The translations under genes were made by a program, and so were the position numbers. The notes beneath the pieces were generated by a model. That model did no database searches. It was given only the letters and a program-made list of their open reading frames with translations, and was not told the origin of the DNA. 64,000 nucleotides of DNA from Coprinellus micaceus (lineage: Eukaryota > Basidiomycota > Agaricomycetes > Agaricales > Psathyrellaceae), in NCBI GenBank assembly GCA_951394405.1, contig OX596342.1, positions 2,728,001-2,792,000 on the forward strand. The letters are read 5' to 3'. Below, piece by piece: positions 35,521 to 46,994 of the stretch; within the stretch, counting starts at the first letter, position 1, and the number at the start of each line of letters is the position of its first letter.

Positions 35521-35967
35521 TGCGTGTGGTGAGGGGAGAGTGAGGTTGGTTGACGCGAGGTGTGAGGTGGCTGAGTGACTCGGGATGTGAGTTGGGGGAG
35601 AAAAGCAGGGCGACGGCGCGTTTTTAACCGTCGTGCGCGACTGAGATCGTGGTGCCTGGACAATTGTTATTCGGATATAGCTGCTGAGCTGGGAGCGTGG
35701 CCCCCTTAGGGGCTCAAGAAGCCCGATGGTCTTTGTTTAAACATTTGAGCATCGGATGCTTCGACCGGTCTAAATACCCCTCTGTTTAAACAGGGCTTGC
35801 CGTCCCTGTGCGGGGTGGGTGTTCGGTGATGCGCTCTCTTTACGAATGGGTTCGGAAGTAGGGTAGAGTCGTATAAAAATATGTATTACAAGGCTACGAA
35901 AGTAAAACATAGGGTGTTTAAACAGGCCAAGCTTCGACACCAATGTCTAAACCTCTGGGTCTAGACA

Positions 35968-36012
35968 GCTCGGTCTAAACACCTCTCGCAGCGAGAGGTG
36001 TTTAGACCGAGC
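35968..36012. repeat. Perfect palindrome, 22-bp arms, 1-nt centre
   Basis: Arms 35968-35989 and 35991-36012 are exact reverse complements (GCTCGGTCTAAACACCTC...) around a single A at 35990. It lies inside element C and includes the GTCTAAAC box. Confidence 0.85.
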
Positions 36013-36062
36013 GGTGTTTAAACACCCGTGATGGGGTGTTTAAACACCGATCTGGAGCTGAT

Positions 36063-36122
36063 GGACGCCTCCTTGACCCCGTCGTCACTCTGGCATGTGA
36101 CGACGGGGTCAAGGAGGCGTCC
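36063..36122. repeat. Perfect hairpin, 26-bp arms, 8-nt loop
   Basis: Arms 36063-36088 (GGACGCCTCCTTGACCCCGT...) and 36097-36122 are exact reverse complements with loop TCTGGCAT. It lies inside element C, 160 bp before its TATA box. Confidence 0.85.
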
Positions 36123-38725
36123 GCAGCACCTAGATAGTGGTGGGGAAGGGAAGAAAAGAGTTGGGGGATTTTTGATGAAGTCCCGGCTTATATACATACG
36201 CGCTTGTTTGGCGCAATCAACAAAGCCGAGCACGTGCCGGCGCGAGCCAAGCAGCGCGTAAACATGGCCAAATCTGCCAGCGTATATAAACCCGGGGACA
36301 TCAGGGAGGCTGATCGCCATCCTTTCCCTTCCTTCCCTCACTGGCCATGAGGGGAGAGGGGACTTGGACGTTGCGCCGTCGCCAAAGGCGCCTCTGGCAG
36401 ATGTCAGAGGCCGCCTGCGGCAATCTGGTAAAATTCAGACTCCGGTCTAAACACCCCGGCCGTGTGTTTAGACCGGGCGCTCTTCGTAGTAGATACCCCG
36501 GCCCTGTATGTGTTTCATATATTTGTATCTAGAGTTTAAATTTAAATGTCCAGACAACCTGTTTAGACACGCTACGGTTTAAACCGGGCGATGTCTAGAC
36601 CCATCCCGTGCCCCCTCGTCTAGTCCAATGCCCATTAGCCTATTCAAGGTGAGTGTAGTAGTCTAATTCGAGCATTCAAATCGCCAGTAATAAACTGGGT
36701 TCATGTCTAAACATCGCCCTAATTTAACCGGTCAAAGCATCTAATGAGGCAATGTTTAAAAAAAACCATCTGGTTACAGGGGGCTCCTACTACCGTTTTG
36801 GGACTCACCTTATTGTCTTTTGGGTTGAGTTGCCGGACCGCACAGCATGACCATCTGAGATCTTATCGTCCGGGCGCTAAACAGCGAAGACAATGTTGAG
36901 TTGTTCACGAGAGAATTGAATTCAGTACTGAATTGAATGACTGGATTGTATGGGACGGGAGGCTTTTAATCTGGGGATAAACAATTGGGATTTGCGCGAG
37001 TCGTACCTTCTCCCATACTGACTCCCTGGACCCCGCTCACGCACTGACAGAGAGGTATCGTCCTGCTGTGATGTCGATCCACCGTGACGTAGATCCGGGT
37101 TCGCTGTCTCTGAGGTCTCTAGCATCCGAGAGCGGGATCCAGCTGAGTGCCTTATGACGACGCGCTAAGGACGCTGATGCGCCTATTGTCATCCGGTGTC
37201 CAAAACCTCGTGGCACCCAACGTGGCAGCAGTCGCGCAGGTGTAACAATAAGATACGAAAGCGTCATACCGTTCTGGGCCTGGTTCGGCCCTCGTTTTTC
37301 GCCCATTGAACCCGCTCGGTACCTGGGGACGGTGTTAGAAATGTTAATATGCTATCTGACGTGGGTGAGGGCATGAAGCGCAGTTAGAGAGTGGGGCGAT
37401 ATTGTAGAGCCAGTTGTACGTACCTATTGTTGGTGTTGGCGACGCTCAGGTACTGTGGGTGCGGGTGTCGGTTGAATCGCAATCCGGTAGGAGGGGACAG
37501 AGTGCGATGGAGGGTGCATTGGACAAGGTACAATTCAAGCACCACAGCGCGAATCATCGATACATTCCGTATCACCGCCCAGACGCGGGCTCAGCCACGA
37601 AGCTGGACGCGGGGAAGGAGGTCACCAGCGATCTCCTAGCCCTCAAACCCACCCTAAGCGCAATAAATACCCGAACCTATCGTCGGACTTCACTGATGAC
37701 TCGCCGATCAGCGAGGGGTAAGGTTCGACCTAGACCCTACGGCCCATGTCAGGCGTATGCACTGTAGGGGTGTATGTTACCCAAGGAGCTTCCGTGATGA
37801 GGTCAGAATCGTTCCTCGGTTCAGGTGGCCACATACCTGTCTCGAAACCCCATTTCTCGAAGGCTACTCCGAGTGACTGAGAATAACTTGCAACCCGTAA
37901 AATTTGACGGTAACCACACCACCATGAGACTGAAGCATCCATTCGACCCTTAACATGTTTGGAGCTGTGCTGGGCCTGCATGAACGATGTACCGATTGGT
38001 GCGACGCTGCCGAAGGACCCACCCCGCATCGCACGCACCGGAACCCGACCTGAGCGACGCCCGGGGTGCAGTGTCAACCGCCCGTCCCGTTCTCAGCATC
38101 GAGCACAACAGAATTACTTCCACTACACTCAAGACGTCCGGTCAGAGATAGATCGGCACTGTAAATCGTCGAAATAGAATCTTCAGTCCACACAGCACAA
38201 TCGGCTCAGTATTCGACCACAGACACCAGGGAAACCCCAGTTGGAACATACCGGGCAGGATCTGCCTCCTCCGCCCGTCGAACTCCAACATTATCCATCG
38301 TCGCCAGTCAACCAGACCAAAGCTATCGCAATGCGCCTTAAAATAAGGTGCAACTACGACAGGAATCGGTTGAGCCGCTGTGGCGGAGAAGAGGGCAATG
38401 CGAGGTTGGCGGTAAGTGAAGAGTGCAAGTTGTGGCCGCTCGTGGGATCAAGCAAAAACGAGATAGTCGCGTAGCGCAGCAGCAGACGCAGGGCGCCGGA
38501 AGCGCGCCAGCGTCATTTCACACCATTGATAGCCCTTCACCGGCACTCCAAAAGTGGACATCGATAGGTGATGCGTGGTCCGGTTCCACGGACAGAGATA
38601 CGGGCGAGTTGAGTCAAGGGGATAGAGCATAAGACCAGATGCAGACCCGAGAGAGATGATAGCAGCGCCCCCGCCCTCCCTGGATCGAGCCCCTTAGCCC
38701 CGTGACCATCGCCGGGGTACCCGCT

Positions 38726-38960
38726 CTAATGGAAGGTTGCGATCGATATGCCCTGGAAGACGTCAGTGGAGACACTGCTCCAGGAAGACATCTGAGACAC
38801 AGGGGTGCCCCATACAAAGAACAAAGCCAGAGGGATAGTGAATGGCGATGGTGACCTCGAGCCACCCAGTGTGATGATGGCGGTCAGGACGAACCAGCGT
38901 CGGGATAATCGGATTGCGTTTTCAAGCTCAGACCCGAACTCCGTGTCGGCGATCCCCGAG
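38726..38960 (-). pseudogene. Possible STE3-type pheromone receptor remnant
   Basis: An open minus-strand stretch (no ATG) reads ENAIRLSRRWFVLTAIITLG and, after eight residues, FTIPLALFFVWGTPVSQMSS then WSSVSTDVF before a stop. In STE3 receptors the third intracellular loop and TM6 read L..SRY.RLM.LA..E...TIPLA.F..W, followed by an outer loop ending W.SW..VH..F. The match is in order and spacing but partial; no other transmembrane segments were assembled, and the rest of the gene would be split by element D. The homologous part of tandem unit 1 is deleted. A plausible relic, not proven. Confidence 0.35.
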
Positions 38961-39469
38961 GCGAGGCCTTTGCTTCCACATCGCCATTCCAGAGCAGCAC
39001 TTGCTTCCGGTCATCCTCAACCAACCTGCCCTTGCCCTGCCGTCCTATAGTCCTCATTTGATCCTCGAAGCATCAATTATCCGGGGACGGATACCAACGG
39101 CATCCTCGTTAAGAGCTCAGGGCGAAACCCAGAGCCCTCAGCCAGCGCTGACCAGATGGCAGAGGGTCGATGGACGTGCGATCGGATACGCTTCTCGTCT
39201 TCCTCTCTCAGGTGGGTACCTTTTTTTCACATGACAGATCACGCTACATATGGGCTCTGCCGCGCGATAAACATAATCCTTGATTGTATGTATCTTTTCT
39301 TCACCTTCTCTGACTTGAATGCCCATTCATCGGTTCAGATCCCATCTGCACTCCTTTGCGATCGTCCCTGCGCAGGCTTTGTAAAACCCGTGGTAATGTT
39401 GCCTAGTGCATGCTAGATGTCGCAAGGATGGAAGGCGACCGATTCAGGGCTCAGGTCGGCCCTTTTTAC

Positions 39470-40839
39470 CTGTAACCCGATGGGATTTGTTTAAATGATC
39501 CCCTGTTACACAGGAGCCAACAATTAAATGTGTCGCATTTAAATCCTTGTATTTAAATCCTTGAACCATTGGTTTGTGTGGTAGCTCTTATGCGTAACCT
39601 CACAAGGCTTCAGTGAACGGTGGTCTGTACCACACGATTTAATTACCACCAACTGTTTAAACGTTCGCGTGCGCGGAGGGAGCGAGATTTGCGTGAATTG
39701 AAGGGTGAATTTTATTACATATAGGTACGTATCTAAAGGACTGGCAGCCTCTCGGTTAAGTACGCGAAGTGGACGTGGCGTGACGATAGGGCCTCAGCGC
39801 GAGTCAGGATGCGAAGGCCGATTAATCACTGATTAAATCGGAGCTCGAACCCCTATCTCGCGCATCACCACTACCCTCCCCTCACTGCCGGCAGCGAGGG
39901 CGAAGTCGCCGACATTCTCCAAGTTCCCTCCTCCACTGCCGGCACAGCGAGGGAGGGAAGAAAGAGAAGTGCGAGTGGACACGCGATGTCCCCCATATTT
40001 ATCACCGGCTAAAGCTTGGCCGAGCGTGCCATGCTTAGCCGTGTTTGTTTTCGTTCAACGAAGTCGCCTCGTGATTTCGCAACGCGACGCGACTGTTTGG
40101 ATCGGCCAAATACCGAGGGGGTATATAAGTCCGTGCCTCTACCAAAGACCTCATCCCCTCTCTTCCCTCGACCACCACCACCGGACTTGGTGTCGAGGGG
40201 CTTTGCAGGGAAAGGCGCGTCGGCCTTTGGGTTGGCGTCGGCGGGACTTGGGGCCATCAGGGGTATTCGAGCTCCGTTTAAACAGGGCTCCCACCTGATT
40301 AAACAAGCTCGACCCTCATCTTGGCACCGTGTCTTTGACGGTTGCATCCCGCAATCCCTCCTCGCCGCGGGCGCAGGGGTTGTGCTGACGCTGGTCCACT
40401 GCCGTCCATTGCTAGGCCCTCTCGCTTTTCGGCTCAGTCCGCTCAGGGGTTCCACCTGATCGAACGAGCTCGAGGTTTGGGCTTAAATGCTCGAGCTCGC
40501 CGTATTTAATTGTACCTACTACCCGTACGTAGCTTTCCATAGAGCTGTTTAGCTTGTGTTTAATCAAGTATAATTCATTCCCAATCCACCCAATCTAATC
40601 AAACGCCAGCGATATGTTGAACAGTGGCGTGTGGTGTTTAAATGGCGCGGGCGGTGGGACAACGTTCTCCGCATCGGAACTGATTCAACTACTGTTTAAA
40701 TGGTAGCAAAGCACTAGCGTCTGGCGGATGTGCGCGTTACGCGCAACAGTGTTTAAACGCAGTCGTTTAAACACGACACATTTAATTCTTGGCCCCCGTG
40801 TAACAGTGGATCATTTAATCAAATGCCATCGGGCTTTTG
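39470..40839. mobile_element. Non-autonomous TIR element D (GATGG-terminus family)
   Basis: 1,370-bp insertion flanked by TTTTTAC (39463-39469 and 40840-40846). Left end CTGTAACCCGATGG, right end reversed CAAAAGCCCGATGG; both continue into TTTG.TTAAATGATCC. These are the same two terminus types as element C in swapped order. The interior shares GTTTAAAC boxes, a region resembling the element C promoter, and a TATATAAG box at 40122. Open frames near 40016-40459 exist on both strands but show no domain. Confidence 0.75.
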
Positions 40840-42299
40840 TTTTTACATACGTCCAAGAGAGTGCAATGCGACACCCAATAGATCACTTTGAACCACCACC
40901 GTCGCCCATTCACCCGAGTGTAGTGCACCTACACTGTGGTATAGGTCTATGTATGACCGTTGTTCCTCTCCACCTCATCATCTCGTGGCTAATGCTTCTG
41001 TTTGCAGCCCACACAATCCCCTGCGGGGAGGAATCATCGAGACTTCTCTGGTATCAAAGAGCGGGAATATTGATATCAGCGTTCGTGTGTGAGGTACGGC
41101 ACCCTGAGGTGGGAGCACCCAAGACAGTCGAGACTCGATGGGCGTTGTACGAAACGAGGGTAACAGGGGGAGATCACTGCAGAAAGGTAAATGCGCGGTC
41201 AGGGTGGTGATTTATGTACTAATCAATAGAAGGACGGGTGGCAAGTTGCGCAGAATCAGAATTCCATGGGCAGTATTCCGCGATACCAGGTCGATGCTCG
41301 AACGTAAGCGCGCGCTCGCTTGGTATGTATGTCTGCCCCCTTGTGAAACCGGACTCAGAGTTGGATATCGAGCCGTACATAGTAATAACGAGCTTGATGG
41401 AACCACCACGCGCTATTTGAACCCCACGTTCAAGACCCTCTAGAGAAATGAGCGCCCGGGCACATGGTCTGCGCCTCTGGGGAGAGATTAACCCACTCAT
41501 TGACCATCCTTTGTGCCCTAAAAATACTGTCCCCCGATAGGCTGATGGTGGAGAATTATCACCAACAGAGCTGAGAGTCACGGTCATGATTACTCCGCCC
41601 CACCACTTCTCGATGGTGAGGGGATGCACTCTGCCTCTCTCAACCAACATGCTTTATGCAATACATCTCCTATCGCCTTTTCAGCCTGCCCAGTTAGGTC
41701 AATTCCGTCACGAACCTGCATCGTTAAAGATATGTAGACGTACATCAGTAAAATGTACATCGCTTTCGCTAGGGTTTGACATCTTTCGCTCGGGCCAAGT
41801 ATATAACAGTCGATCTAGGTAGCTTGGCTGTCCTTGTCAGGTCGGTGACTTAGGCGACTTGGAGAACGGGGTCGCCGTAGGTGGCGACCGAATAGACCTT
41901 CGTGGAAGGCCCACGGCACGGTCAACGACGCGTGGGTTCCTACTGGGTGGCGCTTTATATTATCAATGGGATATGCGCCTCTCAAAAAAGGCAAGCATTT
42001 ACACCACTGCGTCGTTGGTGCGGCGCGTATTCTGCAGGGGAACGGGTTTAAGTGCGCTTTGGGCCGCGCTTCAAGTGGCCTGCCTCCTAGAAACACGGTA
42101 TAAAAGCCGTTGATTTGCTGCCTTTTTCACGCGTCTTGGCCTTAACATCCCTGGTGAGCGGCGTCCCCTACCCAGCCCTCGTTATCCATACCCTGAGCTT
42201 CTGTTCAGATCGCGCAAATACCCCCCCTGGGCATTGTCCTCGGTCTATTTCCACCACAAATTCTCATTCGACTATACGGGTTCAGTGTATTGAAACAAG

Positions 42300-42377
42300 A
42301 TGGGCCAAACCAATCAAATAAAGGTTGGAGTCGTCATTGGCGCTAATGGAGAGCCACTGAAGCCACCGAAGAAGTGA
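42300..42377 (+). CDS. 25-aa micropeptide, family copy 4
   Basis: ORF of 25 codons: MGQTNQIKVGVVIGANGEPL then KPPKK and TGA. It is the unit-2 partner of the copy at 30122. The leader before it is pyrimidine-rich and the ATG context (aacaagATGG) is good. Its first nine residues resemble the copy at 51557 (MGQGNQIKT). Function unknown. Confidence 0.7.
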   Translation: MGQTNQIKVGVVIGANGEPLKPPKK

Positions 42378-43816
42378 ACCCCCTTCTCTGAAAACGTAAG
42401 GACCCCCGAGTCAAATCCGCATCTGGTATGTACATGAATGATAACACTTTCATAGAAGTCGTCACGGTGTTCCTGTTATTGTATCCGGGGTTTACAATGA
42501 TGTTCATCGTTACTAGAGCCTGGCAGAACTGTCCAAGAAGCAACGTTTGTGTCATAAATATATTCTGAAGAGGGGAAGATCCCTCCTTCAGTCTGGTCGG
42601 ACTCCCCCGACGGAGCTTCATGGCGTTGATATTCTGTGCGGGGCTGGTGCGGTTCACCTCGTAACCACAGAACCATGGGTCCCGGCTTCCTTTTTGCTGG
42701 CTCGCGGCGTCCTCGGCTCTCACGTCAATCATCAAAGCCCTGCATCTTGTAGAAGGATCGATACCGCTATCTGAAAGAACATGCAGATTTGTCGATATTG
42801 AGGGATATAGTGCCAATCTGCTGTGACAGTCCTCGTGAGCCTCTGGCCCACCTTCTGCGATGGCTTTCTCAGTATCCCAATTATACCCGGCATAGCGACT
42901 CCAAAGGAGGAAGGCCTGTGTCTCACCAGCTCTGGGCGCTGACTGGATAAATATATACACACCAAGGAAGCAAGATTGGGATCATGCCGATGCCCCAAAC
43001 CACGACGCTAAGTCTGGGTCTGGATCAGTGGTGTGGCGGTGCAGATAAGATAGGCGCTGGTGAACGATTTAATTTTCATGAGACGACGAGCGCCGCGTCT
43101 TCACACCACTCAAACGTTAATGTGTGCAATATAAAGCGGCACCGCTGAGCTGCTGTTTCACATGACATCACAACTAACTCGGCGAGCGTGGTACCGCACA
43201 CATCAGGCTCTCGTGAATGTTCGAAGACGCGGACATGTGCCAGAGGATAGGTCAATCCCAGCCACTCCTATGGAGCCGTGACACTCACTGACTCGCCCCT
43301 GGAGTTAAGCAGCAATTTCGTTTCGGAACCGACGTTTGTGTTTGACTATATACGAGGAACCGGTGTATCGTCGCTGACTCGTTCCGGGCCCTTTGACCGT
43401 CGGTCCTTAGTCCTCACCCACGTTCCACTTGGTCCAAAGTCCGGATATTGGATTGCCGGTCCTGTGTAGTCGGAGACTCATTGGAAAAGGAACTGTGGGC
43501 TTAATTTCGCGAACACTTGGTAGTTCCAGACGCCATGTTACAGTATTGCTCGCAACTCAGAGCTGGCTCCCGTCCCACCTTCGCCGTTCACGCTGAGTAC
43601 AAAAGCACTCAAGATAGGTAGTCTAGTTCATCAATCCCTACTTGCGCGGATCCCGGTGCGTTCACCCCTACCCCTACCATCCACGGCCAAACCGTGATCA
43701 AATAGCCAATTCACACGGACAGCACTCGACATCACTCTCGCAGCCCACGCACGCAAGTGCCCTTCGGCGACATACATCCCCAATCAACCCCTTCAGCCTC
43801 TGCATATCCATCAATA

Positions 43817-43894
43817 ATGGGGAAGCCCAACACAGTAAAGGTTGGCGTAGTCATTGATGCCACAGGAGCGACGGTGGAGCCACCGATCAAGTAG
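43817..43894 (+). CDS. 25-aa micropeptide, family copy 5
   Basis: ORF of 25 codons: MGKPNTVKVGVVIDATGATV then EPPIK and TAG. It is the unit-2 partner of the copy at 33671; the start region is conserved (atcaataATGGGGAAG). The usually basic residue 21 is Glu here. Function unknown. Confidence 0.7.
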   Translation: MGKPNTVKVGVVIDATGATVEPPIK

Positions 43895-45217
43895 ATGCCC
43901 ATGTCCAGACGTAGGTCGCCTCAGCGTGGATTGGATTAATTCCAATTCCAATCGTTCAGCCCTTTCATAGACTATCCATATACCTCGGAGATGAGAGAGC
44001 TTGGAGATCCTCAAATTTCCTCAGGATTTCCCAGATCGATCCTTCGATCCTCCGATGCTGCCATTTGAACGTTGCACCGGTTCGTTGTGAGGAACGCGAG
44101 GTGCCCCACTGTGGCGTCATCTCGCGCCCCTACACATGACCGATTCTTTCCTTGATCCTTATTTTACGTGATCCCCAAGCTCTAGCCTTCGTATATATGT
44201 AGCGTGGCTTGCTTGTACCATCCCCTTAGATTTTTCCCCACCCCCAACCTTCCCTCCATCGCTCTATGTGTCACAAACAATTTATCTCATGAACGACGAG
44301 CTCTCAGATTGTTTACGCGGTCCTAAGCGCCTCTTGTGCACTTACACTGAGAACGGTTCCGGTGTGGTATGTGGTTTTGGCCTTGTACATAATCACTAAG
44401 GAATCCCTGTTCGCCGAAGTAACCCTTCAATAGAAGGAGCGTACTCGCAAAGGTGAGGTGTTCAAAACCAAGCTCGGAACGCCAATGCATAAGCGCCCAT
44501 CGGAGGGGCTAGCCCGATATGCCCATTAGGTCCAGTCACCGTCGGACGTTGCTACTCATAGTCCGTATGGCAGGTAGTCCAGAGAGGCCTACGCATCGAA
44601 AAGGGTTTAGCGCATAAGGGGGAACAATGATTCACGGATTCCCCGATGATCCACGCGGTACACTTAGGCGTCCGTTTCTCTTGAATGGCTGGCAATGGGC
44701 ACAATGAAGGGATGTGCGGGGGCAAGACATGGTTCATAAGACATATTACAGGTGCATGGTAGTCGTTACGTAGTGAGGGTCTGATGCGAAAGTACGTCTA
44801 CAGTCGTGACAGTGCGAGTTAGGGAAGTTACAATTGGTGGTGACAATGCAAAGGAGCAAGGCGTTGTAGGTGCTCGGCGAGCAATAAAAAGGGGGAACTA
44901 GGTAGTAATGCAACAAAGCGCGAACGCGAGAGGGAAATCGAAGACGAATGGGTAATGGGCCGGTGAGGCAGGCGAAGGTCGAAGGTTTGGGAGAGCCGAT
45001 GAGAGGGTGGGGTCCATGGTGAAGTGCGAAGGGTGATGGCGGTCTGATGAGGGATGTGTTTGGGGATCCAGTGAAGGTCGAGGCGACGGGGAAGTGAAGA
45101 ATCGGGGGGCCAGTTCGTTGGAGTGCGGGTCTAGGAAGTAACGATGAGCAGCCTGCACGAATCACTGAAGGACGAGGTGTACATACCAAGAGCTTTTTAA
45201 CTCCTCACTGCTCACAC

Positions 45218-45421
45218 TTAAGCGATAGTGCAATAAGTTCCGCCACCCTGTCCGTTCGGGTCCTCTTCATTCACAGGAAGACTAGAGCTGACGTCCTTCG
45301 CGAAGACGACGCAGTAAGTTCCGCCACCCTGGCCGTTGCTGCCTTCCTCATCGGAAGGGACGTTGACGGATGGGGCGTTGTCCGAGACGAGAGTAAGGGA
45401 GATCGTGGTGAAGGCGTCCAT
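45218..45421 (-). CDS. Pheromone-like CaaX precursor 3, two peptide units
   Basis: 67 aa, one exon, MDAFTTISLTLVSDNAPS at the start. Unit one VPSDEEGSNGQGGGTYC is followed by VVFAKDVSSS; unit two is LPVNEEDPNGQGGGTYC ending in TIA (CaaX CTIA). The second unit differs from the first at the cutting region (NEED-P rather than DEEG-S), so two slightly different peptides could arise. A clean TATAAAA lies 108 bp upstream (45529-45535, minus strand) with ACAATTGTTA farther up (45569-45578). It has the best promoter of the four. Confidence 0.82.
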   Translation of the reverse strand: MDAFTTISLTLVSDNAPSVNVPSDEEGSNGQGGGTYCVVFAKDVSSSLPVNEEDPNGQGGGTYCTIA

Positions 45422-45528
45422 TGCGTGTGGTGAGGGGAGAGTGAGTTTGGTTTAGTATGAGGTGTGAGGGTGAGGTGGCTGAGTGACTCGGGGTGTGAGT
45501 TGGGGGAGAAGAGGAGAACGACGGCGCG

Positions 45529-45535
45529 TTTTATA
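45529..45535 (-). promoter_or_regulatory. TATA box of precursor 3
   Basis: TATAAAA on the minus strand, 108 bp upstream of the ATG. At the same place precursor 2 has TTAAAAA and precursor 1 TATATTC, which marks this as the conserved core-promoter position. Confidence 0.55.
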
Positions 45536-46887
45536 ACCATCATGCGCGGGTGAGATCGCGGTGCCTGGACAATTGTTATTCGGATATAGCTGCTGAGCTG
45601 GGAACGCGGCCTCCTTAGGGGCTCCTACTACCGTTTTGGGATGCACTCTATTGTCTTCGGGTTTAGTCGCCGGACGCACAGCCATACCGTCTGATCTTAT
45701 CGTCCGGGCGCTAAACTGCGAAGGCAATGTTGAGTTGTTCGCTAACGGCCGTGAACTGAATACATAGGACTGAATTGAATTGAACGGGTAAGTAAGGAGG
45801 CTTTTAATCTGGTGGTGGACAATTGGGACTTCGCACGAGGCGTACGTTGTCCCGTACTGACTCTCTGCACACCACTCGCACACGGACTGGCTGGGAGGCG
45901 CTGTCTTGCTACGATGTCGATCCACTGTCACCATGTAGATCCGAGCTCGCTGTCTCTGCGAACTCGCTCAGGATGATGATCCAACCGACCGCCTTACATA
46001 TGACGTTGCGCACCGGGCGCAGACCCGCCTATTGTCTTCCGGCATCCAAAACCTCGTGGCCCGCAACGTGGGTGCAGTTACGCGAAATAAACAATAAGAG
46101 ATAATAGCGTCATACCCATTTCCACCTCGGTTCTGACTTCCAAGTACGTACCTGACGGCGGGAGGGGAAGGTGTTAGAAATGTTAATATCCTATTTGACG
46201 TGGGTGAGGGCATGAAGCGCAGTTAGAGGTGAAGCAGTGGTGTTATTGTGGGTCCGGGTGTACTTTACGTACCTATTGTTGACGTTGTTGAATCTTTGAA
46301 ATTATTTCAGGCACGGTGGGCGCGGGTCTCCTGATGGGTCGGTCTGGCCGATTGTGCGATTGAATTCCAATTCAGTTGGAGGAGGGGAAATGGGATCGAT
46401 CGTGAATTGTTTATCGGACTGTGTTGAAGCCTCGCGGCGCGAATCGTCGATTCGCTCGGGGAAACTAGAACTCCAATGGCCTCGCTCGACCTGTGCATAG
46501 ATGCAGGGATATGTCGCTGGACGGGTTGTAGATCCGATCTCACAAGAAGGGCGGAAAGAAGGAGGTGGCTCGCGATCGCCTATCCCCCAAATCCACTTGA
46601 AGCGCTCAGGAACAACCCTTTAACGTTCAGTGCCCCATTTCACGCTCCAATTATCCCTCCAAACTCCGTCAAAGCCGTTGAATTGAATTGTCTTTCATTC
46701 ATTCAAACATAATTGTAAGCCCATTCGTATCTCACTTGGCCAATTCAATTACCCAGAGATTCACGGCCCATCCCCAGAAAAAGCGACAATAGACTGGTGT
46801 CCCAGGATGGAAAGGGCGGACCTTGGGTCCGAGCGCTTGCTCGAATGGTCCACCCTCTGCACGAGTTGACCTTTGGGAGTTTGGGAG

Positions 46888-46893
46888 TATAAA
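46888..46893 (+). promoter_or_regulatory. TATA box of precursor 4
   Basis: TATAAA 102 bp before the ATG at 46995, the same spacing as in precursor 3. The leader between them shares CAACTCAC..CCCGAGTCAC with the other precursors. Confidence 0.55.
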
Positions 46894-46994
46894 GTCCCCT
46901 CGCACCCAACCGATTCTCTTCAACTCACTACCCGAGTCACCAACCCACCCAACCACCTCTTCCAAATCCCCGCCTCCACACCACCAACCCAGCA

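Larger units (their letters stand above)
35716..36779. mobile_element. Non-autonomous TIR element C (GATGG-terminus family)
   Basis: 1,064-bp insertion bounded by GGGGCTC on both sides (35709-35715 and 36780-36786). The empty site is preserved in tandem unit 3 near 45617. Left end AAGAAGCCCGATGG..., right end reversed CTGTAACCAGATGG...; both continue into a TTTAAACATT motif. The same two termini occur on element D (39470-40839). The interior has many GTTTAAAC/GTCTAAAC boxes, two perfect hairpins, a TATATAAA box at 36283 and a 61-codon ORF after it (36347-36532) with no recognisable domain. Confidence 0.75.
34837..44734. repeat. Tandem unit 2 (about 9.9 kb), with two inserted elements
   Basis: Second copy of the 9-kb unit, with the same order of blocks as unit 1. 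It is longer because elements at 35716-36779 and 39470-40839 (2.4 kb together) were inserted, yet it lacks some blocks and keeps others missing from unit 1 (38000-38900). Apart from precursor 2, the two micropeptides, the possible receptor remnant and the elements I see no intact gene; the 205-codon frame at 42343-42960 (minus) is not conserved in unit 1. Confidence 0.75.
44735..46735. repeat. Tandem unit 3, truncated
   Basis: Third copy of the unit start (CATAAGACATAT at 44735). Homology to units 1 and 2 runs through precursor 3, the ACAATTGTTA block and GTTAGAAATGTTAATATCCT (46172), to about CAAAGCCGTTGAATTGAA (46668). It then stops; no micropeptide copies follow in this unit. Confidence 0.7.

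Noticed and set aside
36347..36532. 61-codon ORF after the TATA box of element C as a transposase or accessory gene
   Set aside because: No domain, and the related element D does not preserve the frame.
42343..42960. 205-codon open frame, minus strand, overlapping micropeptide copy 4
   Set aside because: The homologous DNA in tandem unit 1 is not open in this frame, so the frame is not conserved.
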